From contig JAENYP010000005.1 of the NCBI GenBank assembly GCA_016841725.1, positions 148,368-212,367 on the forward strand: a stretch of DNA of 64,000 bases, given 5' to 3'. The notes beneath the pieces are model-generated. The model did not search any database, was not told the origin of the DNA, and saw only the letters and a program-made list of their open reading frames with translations. Positions 58,804-64,000 of the stretch are shown piece by piece. The number at the start of each line of letters is the position of its first letter. The first letter of the stretch is position 1. This stretch comes from Thermincola carboxydiphila (GTDB lineage Bacteria; Bacillota; Thermincolia; Thermincolales; UBA2595). Made by a program: the position numbers and the translations under genes.

Positions 58804-61800
58804 TTAATTTTCGTTAATCCAAATTTGCTCCTGATCAGTCAGTTTCGCACCTAGTCCCGGTGCAATTGTTTTAAAAATGCCTTGGGCCATTCTATGTGGT
58901 GGAAGTTGTAATGCTTGCTCCAATTCTAATTCCACCATGGCCGGAGCTCGGAACCGAAATCTTGCGGCTTTAAACTTCTCACTCCAAAAGGTTGATACAA
59001 AAGGAATTACAATTAATCGATATAATGATTTTAATGAACTCAGCTGGTTATACAACAACGGGAAAACTGATATTTGAAGCTTTATAGCGTGTTCCGGAAT
59101 CGCCAATAAAGAAGCTCCTAAATAACAAAGACTCTTTAGTCCCAACTCCAGGTCGTTATTATATTCGTTACCTTTATCAAGAATCTCCTTCCAACTAACT
59201 TCATGTACAAATACCACTTCCACAACGTTAGCAGCTCCAGTCCAAAGACTCGAACTGACTGCTTTTATACTTACTTGATGAAGTAGATCAATTACGGTTT
59301 TCGCGAGAGTCCTACATCTCTCAGGATCTACATATTTCAAAGTAGCTAACCTTAGAAAGATTGGAATTACGCTGAAAAATACAGCATTTGATTCTACATT
59401 AATCCAATTATCATTTGGTTTTGAGCCAAGTATGCTGTTAATATCAAGCTTTTCGCCAGGCTGGTTACCAGATTTCGTTTCCAATTTTAATGCTTGAAAA
59501 GTAGCTCCAATATCTAATGAAAGACTAACTACTTCTAGAAACCGGTTTTCAACAATTAAATGAGGTAATGCCTCTAAACCTGTAGAAATTAAAAGTGCTA
59601 TTTCACTGTCACATCCATGGGACATTTCCAACGCACGTAACCCCCACCTGGGTACTTGTTCGTATTCCCCAATAGCCTCCGCGTATTTTGATATGTGAGT
59701 AGCTACCATCCAGTCTTTGTTTTCATTATAAAAAGTTGCGGCTTCAGCTGAAAAATTCAAGAATATTCCTCTTTGTGGAGCAGCGTACTCTTCACCGTTA
59801 CCAATAGTTTGCGGGGGCCTACCCTGGCAAGCCAAAGAAGTAAGGTATCCCGAGACGTGACCAAAAACAACGAATAAACTTTTCCAGTCAGTAGAGTCTT
59901 CCTTACAATTTATTAACCGTTCTGTCGCTTCAACCCAAGGCTGAAAAGCTTTGCGGATACCATCTTTTAACCATAGACTTAAAGCATGCTCCCCAAGTGC
60001 TTTAACAAGTGTTGTTTCTGGTACAACTTCATTACTTCTAGCTAATTCCACAGCTAGTTCAGTATAGACAGTCGACTGAATACAATCTTCCGGACCTACT
60101 AATTTACTTAAGTACAACAACACCTGTATACGTTCTAATACGTATGAATCGGTATCACATTTTAAAGCATCTAAAAGCCACTTTGTAGCGTCCTTTGGTT
60201 TATTTGCATAGGCCAACTGTAGTCCAACAGCCTCTTTTATTACAAACTGAACTGTTTGATCCGCCGAAGCTAATGTTAGAGACTCCGTGGCCAATTCAAG
60301 TGCACGGTCTATATCTTTGATATACTCGCCATATACAATTATTTGGGCTCGAATTGAGCAGGCCCAAAGTAATTCTAGCCCTATCGCCTCAGCTCTAACC
60401 GATAATTCATTAGTTACCTCAGCTATACTTCTCCAGTTCTGTTTGGGTACCGGTTTTCGAGCTTCTTTCAACCAGAGGGTATTGCTCACCATCATACAGC
60501 CTTCTACAGCAATGAGACTATTAAAAGCTTCTTCTCGCTGTTCTGGAACTAGTTGTTCTATTGTGGACATCCAATTGCGAAGGTGATTTTGTGTATTTAT
60601 CCCGACTAAGCTAATCCAAATTGTGGATGACAAAGGTATTGGAAATTCCTCGTTTAAAACTTTTTCTGCCCCTAACTTAAGGGCCTTTAATAGGTATCCG
60701 TTGGCTCTGTCAGGATCAATTCCGGCTCGAAGCAATCCACATAAAATAGCCGCAGATAAAACTCCAAACGATTCTTCATTGGTTGCTTCTTCCATAAGAC
60801 GATCGAGTTCATTCAACAAGGCTTCTGTATTTTTGCCGAGTTTCTCACATGCAGCAATCTGAGTAGCCCTTAAAAACAGCTTTGTATCCAGTTCCATTCC
60901 ATCGGGTAAAGGGATACCATACCATAAATCAGTTAACCCATAATCTAGAACTTTTTTATCTTCACTTCTAATTGAATTAAAAGCTATAGCTAATATCTGC
61001 CCTGCTTTATTGAATTGCTTGGCTGAGCAAAAATGGCTTACTGTTTTCATGATATCAACTGGGCCTAACTGACCCTTACCAATTATTGACTCTCCCAGTT
61101 CATTATGTACGTTTATTTGAGTATCAGCTGTCAAATTACCACTACCAAGATGATTCAATAATGGTGAGATAATATAAGTATCTGGACTATCTTGCTGAAC
61201 CCATAGTCCCAGCACTGAACTAATCTTCTCAAAAGGATGCTGAATAGATGGGTTAACATTGCTTATTATCGAAACATCGCTATCCCTAAACGTGCTTCCT
61301 ACTAAATTTAATCTATATAATAAGTCGCGGCTGTCAGGTTCATGAACAGTTGCCATTAACCAGGCTTGAGTTTGCGAAAATAATTCATCTGCATGTTCCC
61401 CACTTATAAGTCCCCTAAATGTAGCTTCAGAAAATACCCATTCAGTAGAAGCAAAATATCGTATAACAGCGGCAATTAATGAGGGATGCCCTCTCGTCAC
61501 TGACCTTATAAACTCAAGTCTTGCCTCAGTGAGGAAGTTTTGCGGGGAATTGTTAACTTTAAATAATTCTGAAATCTCTTCGTCGGAAAACCTTGGAGTA
61601 TCGATTTTTGCGAGTTGGTCTCCCAAAATAGTTTTGAATTGTACATTAAAAGGATGGGAGCTGGTAGATAAAATTTTAATATTATTTATTGAACACGCTT
61701 TGGCAAGCATGGCTAATTTTTCGTTAAGTGAATCGCCATCTAGTATCCGGGGTAAATCATCCAACACCAGAATGTCTCCTGAATCCAATTTTGAACATAT

Positions 61801-63054
61801 ATAATTAGCCCAACTTTGATATGAAGCAAACGGTGCTGATCCAACCAGAACAGTTAAAGCTGAATCAATACTAGCACTTGTTTGTAAAGAATTTAACCCG
61901 CGTAACCTTATCCATGCTTTACAAACACCCAAACTTTCACTCATTAAAAAAGCCAATAAAGTCTTTCCACATGCAATGTCTCCATGTATTCCAATCCATG
62001 TTTTACTGCGATTAGCCGTTATTAAGTCGCAAACTGTCTGTTGCCTCTTTATTAAATTATTAGGGACGAGAGGCAAGTCTATAAATGGAGTTTGGATAGA
62101 GTGACTAATAGTAGCATCCATACCGACTTGGCTTGCCAGTTGACAGACTTTATTATCCAGTTGCGCTACAACCTGCTGTTGACTACTAAGAGTTTGCTCA
62201 ATATTTATTACTCTATCTTCCAGTTTAGTTAATAACACTTTTAATTTAACTCTTATGGATTCCTCTATTTGATCTATTGAAGTTGCTAGATTTATTTTTA
62301 GGTCATCAGAAGATAAACGCTTTATCCCTGAATTAGATAACAATCTAAAAACGCTGATAAATAATTTATAATATTGTAACTCAGCAACATCTACTGAGGC
62401 TGCATAACCTTCATCGATTAGTTTTTGCTGAGTTTGCCTTTCAAGGTTTACAGGTGATGGATTTAATGTACTCCACTCTACCTTCGAAATAAAATCGAAA
62501 AGGTCATCTTCAGTTGCTGTAGTAATAAAATTACGCCAAACCTCCCAGGAATCCTTATTGAATTTAGCTGGCCTGAGTGCCTCCTCGAGAATGCTCTTCA
62601 ATCCTCTAAGTAGTTCTGGTCTATCGTCTTCACCAATGGTCCCATTCCTTAGTTGATCCCACGCTGTAAGAGCGGAAATTTTTTTTAAAGATAATGGGGC
62701 ATTCCTTTCCTTGCCGACCTTTGAGTTTGTTACATATCTAAAAGTTAAATTTAAACCAGGATTGTTATGCAGGTGTTCATAATATGAAGCCAGGGCATTG
62801 ATTGCCTCAGATGATCGTAAGGTTAAATTCGTATCACGGTGTTTCACTTGTTCAAGTATTCTTTGTTGCTCTTCTTGTGAACCGCTAAGTGCTAAATGAA
62901 CTAAATCTATATCTTCTCCTCTTTCAAGTTCCAATACTTCTCCGGGGTTAAGTTGTAACCAGCGGTCAATAATAAGATCAACTTGATAAACATATCCTCT
63001 AATTGTCGCCCAGGCATCCCGCTCTCGAGGTGGATTAAATTGAGGTGTTGTCAT
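58804..63054 (-). CDS. Avs-like STAND NTPase with N-terminal DUF4297/Cap4-like nuclease (probable antiphage protein)
   Basis: 1416 residues. Residues ~15-115 resemble the DUF4297/Cap4 PD-(D/E)xK nuclease: IRGYVYQVDLIIDRWL, VLELERGEDIDLV (Glu44, Asp50) and EQVKHRD (Gln69-Val-Lys71), then LTFRYVTN. A helical linker leads to a P-loop NTPase: GIHGDIACGKTLL (Lys364), DILVLDDLPRI (Asp432/433) and a sensor-like ILSTSSHPF. About 750 residues of helical, TPR-like repeats form the C-terminus. This order, effector-STAND-sensor, is that of antiviral STAND (Avs) proteins that detect phage proteins and then cut DNA. ATG 63054 follows GGGGGAGA. The family link is by motif, not by search. Confidence 0.75.
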   Translation of the reverse strand: MTTPQFNPPRERDAWATIRGYVYQVDLIIDRWLQLNPGEVLELERGEDIDLVHLALSGSQEEQQRILEQVKHRDTNLTLRSSEAINALASYYEHLHNNPGLNLTFRYVTNSKVGKERNAPLSLKKISALTAWDQLRNGTIGEDDRPELLRGLKSILEEALRPAKFNKDSWEVWRNFITTATEDDLFDFISKVEWSTLNPSPVNLERQTQQKLIDEGYAASVDVAELQYYKLFISVFRLLSNSGIKRLSSDDLKINLATSIDQIEESIRVKLKVLLTKLEDRVINIEQTLSSQQQVVAQLDNKVCQLASQVGMDATISHSIQTPFIDLPLVPNNLIKRQQTVCDLITANRSKTWIGIHGDIACGKTLLAFLMSESLGVCKAWIRLRGLNSLQTSASIDSALTVLVGSAPFASYQSWANYICSKLDSGDILVLDDLPRILDGDSLNEKLAMLAKACSINNIKILSTSSHPFNVQFKTILGDQLAKIDTPRFSDEEISELFKVNNSPQNFLTEARLEFIRSVTRGHPSLIAAVIRYFASTEWVFSEATFRGLISGEHADELFSQTQAWLMATVHEPDSRDLLYRLNLVGSTFRDSDVSIISNVNPSIQHPFEKISSVLGLWVQQDSPDTYIISPLLNHLGSGNLTADTQINVHNELGESIIGKGQLGPVDIMKTVSHFCSAKQFNKAGQILAIAFNSIRSEDKKVLDYGLTDLWYGIPLPDGMELDTKLFLRATQIAACEKLGKNTEALLNELDRLMEEATNEESFGVLSAAILCGLLRAGIDPDRANGYLLKALKLGAEKVLNEEFPIPLSSTIWISLVGINTQNHLRNWMSTIEQLVPEQREEAFNSLIAVEGCMMVSNTLWLKEARKPVPKQNWRSIAEVTNELSVRAEAIGLELLWACSIRAQIIVYGEYIKDIDRALELATESLTLASADQTVQFVIKEAVGLQLAYANKPKDATKWLLDALKCDTDSYVLERIQVLLYLSKLVGPEDCIQSTVYTELAVELARSNEVVPETTLVKALGEHALSLWLKDGIRKAFQPWVEATERLINCKEDSTDWKSLFVVFGHVSGYLTSLACQGRPPQTIGNGEEYAAPQRGIFLNFSAEAATFYNENKDWMVATHISKYAEAIGEYEQVPRWGLRALEMSHGCDSEIALLISTGLEALPHLIVENRFLEVVSLSLDIGATFQALKLETKSGNQPGEKLDINSILGSKPNDNWINVESNAVFFSVIPIFLRLATLKYVDPERCRTLAKTVIDLLHQVSIKAVSSSLWTGAANVVEVVFVHEVSWKEILDKGNEYNNDLELGLKSLCYLGASLLAIPEHAIKLQISVFPLLYNQLSSLKSLYRLIVIPFVSTFWSEKFKAARFRFRAPAMVELELEQALQLPPHRMAQGIFKTIAPGLGAKLTDQEQIWINEN

Positions 63055-63156
63055 TTGTTTCTCCCCCAGGTTACTCAACAGTCTGATTCTCTCTTAGAAT
63101 CTTAAATACAAACCTTAACATAGACATTAATTATTTCTTACAATCATAATTGTTAA

Positions 63157-63184
63157 ATTATAACACACTTCTTAACTTCTTCAA
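63157..63184 (-). promoter_or_regulatory. Candidate promoter of the Avs-like gene
   Basis: Minus strand TTGAAG, 16 bp, TATAAT, about 100 bp before the start codon. The Avs-like gene is thus likely transcribed on its own, not only from the upstream ATPase gene. Confidence 0.45.
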
Positions 63185-63258
63185 AGATAGTGGAAATTCA
63201 CACTTCCCCTAATAGACATCTTGGCCGTTTATGGATAATGTGCAGTTCACAACGTTTG

Positions 63259-64000
63259 CTAATCAGTAACATCTAGGAGAAAACCATATCTGCCATCGTT
63301 TTCTTCTTTTGTAAAGTGAATAATATTAGTATTCTTATAATCTATATCAGGGATTTCGTTTTCAATCACAATTGTTTGTATACCATCCTGATTATTAACT
63401 ATATTTTCAACAAGAGCATTACGTATAGTTTCTGACGGCTTTTTGGTTTCCTTTTCCTTGAGGGAGAGAATAGGAGAATCTAACACCAAGAAATCAGGAG
63501 AGTACTTTGCTTTACTATGCATATACCTTGATAATACGATTGCCACCACAGAATTGAAATAAGCATTATACCCCTTACCATTGGAACTTTTCTTTTTCCC
63601 ATTTATTACGATATCCATATCTGCCTTGTCAAATATCACTGAAAGCAAGTTGTCATATTTGCAATTTTCAAGAAAAGATTTAATGTCATTACTAAACTTA
63701 GAAATAAAATCATAATTAAGGTGCTCTTTTACTTTAAACTTCAGCTTGCTTTCTTCGTCAATCTCATTTTCAATCATATCAGCTGTCTTTTGATCAGCGA
63801 TTCGTTTGAGAATAGCTATTTCATTCTGGCGTTCAATTGCCGCTTTATAGGCAGTCAGTTTTTCCTTCAATGAAGAAAGTTGTGGCTTTAATTCTTTTTC
63901 AACAAGATATTCAGAAGATTTCTTTTTTGTCATCAGTATTTCAATTGTGAATGATAATATAAAAGTGTACCACTTCAGCACCTTTTGACAGTGAATTAGT
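63259..64000 (-). CDS. SMC/Rad50-like ATPase, C-terminal part (gene runs off the window)
   Basis: The frame is open to the window edge, so the 5' part is probably outside; an in-frame ATG at 63933 has no ribosome site. The visible ~245 residues begin with a coiled coil (KELKPQLSSLKEKLTAYKAA, IERQNEIAILKRIADQ). The C-terminal ABC half-domain follows: signature-like SSNGKGYNAYFNSVVAIVLS, Walker B and D-loop FLVLDSPILSLKEKE, then an IVIENEI strand. Such proteins are frequent in defence islands. It is read in the same direction as the Avs-like gene, 204 bp upstream. Confidence 0.7.
   Translation of the reverse strand, partial: LIHCQKVLKWYTFILSFTIEILMTKKKSSEYLVEKELKPQLSSLKEKLTAYKAAIERQNEIAILKRIADQKTADMIENEIDEESKLKFKVKEHLNYDFISKFSNDIKSFLENCKYDNLLSVIFDKADMDIVINGKKKSSNGKGYNAYFNSVVAIVLSRYMHSKAKYSPDFLVLDSPILSLKEKETKKPSETIRNALVENIVNNQDGIQTIVIENEIPDIDYKNTNIIHFTKEENDGRYGFLLDVTD

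Noticed and set aside
58407-63258. Treating the Avs-like gene as part of the tRNA-Leu element
   Set aside because: It lies outside attR, beyond the tRNA's original terminator and the EFR1 gene; no further copy of the 87-bp repeat was found to its right.

Overview
The window looks like chromosome from a low-to-mid GC, endospore-forming anaerobic Firmicute, most likely a Clostridia of the Peptococcaceae/acetogen-syntroph type. The reasons are strong GGAGG-type ribosome sites and frequent GTG/TTG starts, T-box leaders, a sporulation-type YtaF homologue, a Firmicutes-type LexA box, a sigma54 enhancer-binding regulator, and a metFV-hdrABC-mvhD cluster of the kind known from Moorella. This placement is inference; no rRNA or other marker gene is present.

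Layout. 1-8.5 kb: branched-chain amino acid ABC uptake. There are two complete lipoprotein binding proteins (livK), the livHMGF core, two T-box leaders, and a third livK that has lost both ends. 8.6-12.9 kb: a frameshifted zinc-ribbon gene, a LysM/sugar-dehydrogenase propeller protein, a second anchored propeller protein, an IS200/IS605-like remnant and a gamma-glutamylcyclotransferase-like protein. 13.0-17.6 kb: an SOS-type mutagenesis operon (promoter and LexA box, ImuB-like protein, DUF6504 protein, DnaE2-like polymerase). 17.6-24.6 kb: an eroded stretch with an acetate-permease-family gene, decayed DUF3231 and DUF72 genes, a LysM protein, an N-formylglutamate-amidohydrolase-like gene, a TenI/ThiE-like gene and many dispersed palindromes.

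24.6-33.8 kb: the methylenetetrahydrofolate reductase/heterodisulfide reductase-type operon hdrC-hdrB-hdrA-mvhD-metV-metF, read on the minus strand. It has a well-formed sigma54 promoter and an upstream array of TGTNTCAC boxes. Two paralogous Cys-rich small proteins lie on either side. 33.9-39.4 kb: a UbiD-type decarboxylase with an LpdD-like chaperone, a Ca-binding-type protein behind a sigmaD-like promoter, and a sigma54 activator that may be the regulator of the hdr operon. 39.7-49.1 kb: housekeeping genes (lytic transglycosylase, coaE, ytaF, mutM, polA), an ECF sigma/anti-sigma pair and a Cam-type gamma carbonic anhydrase lipoprotein.

49.4-57.5 kb: an 8.0-kb integrative element inserted in tRNA-Leu(CAA), bounded by identical 87-bp direct repeats. 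It carries a tyrosine integrase, a divergent repressor/excisionase-like pair, a P4-type primase-helicase and several unknown genes. 57.6-64 kb: an EFR1-type flavodoxin-ferredoxin protein, then a probable antiphage locus: a 1416-residue protein with a DUF4297/Cap4-like nuclease, a STAND-type NTPase and a long helical C-terminus (Avs-like architecture), next to the C-terminal part of an SMC/Rad50-like ATPase that runs off the window. The Avs-like gene, the sigma54/TGTNTCAC control region and the flanking Cys-rich proteins are the most interesting points.
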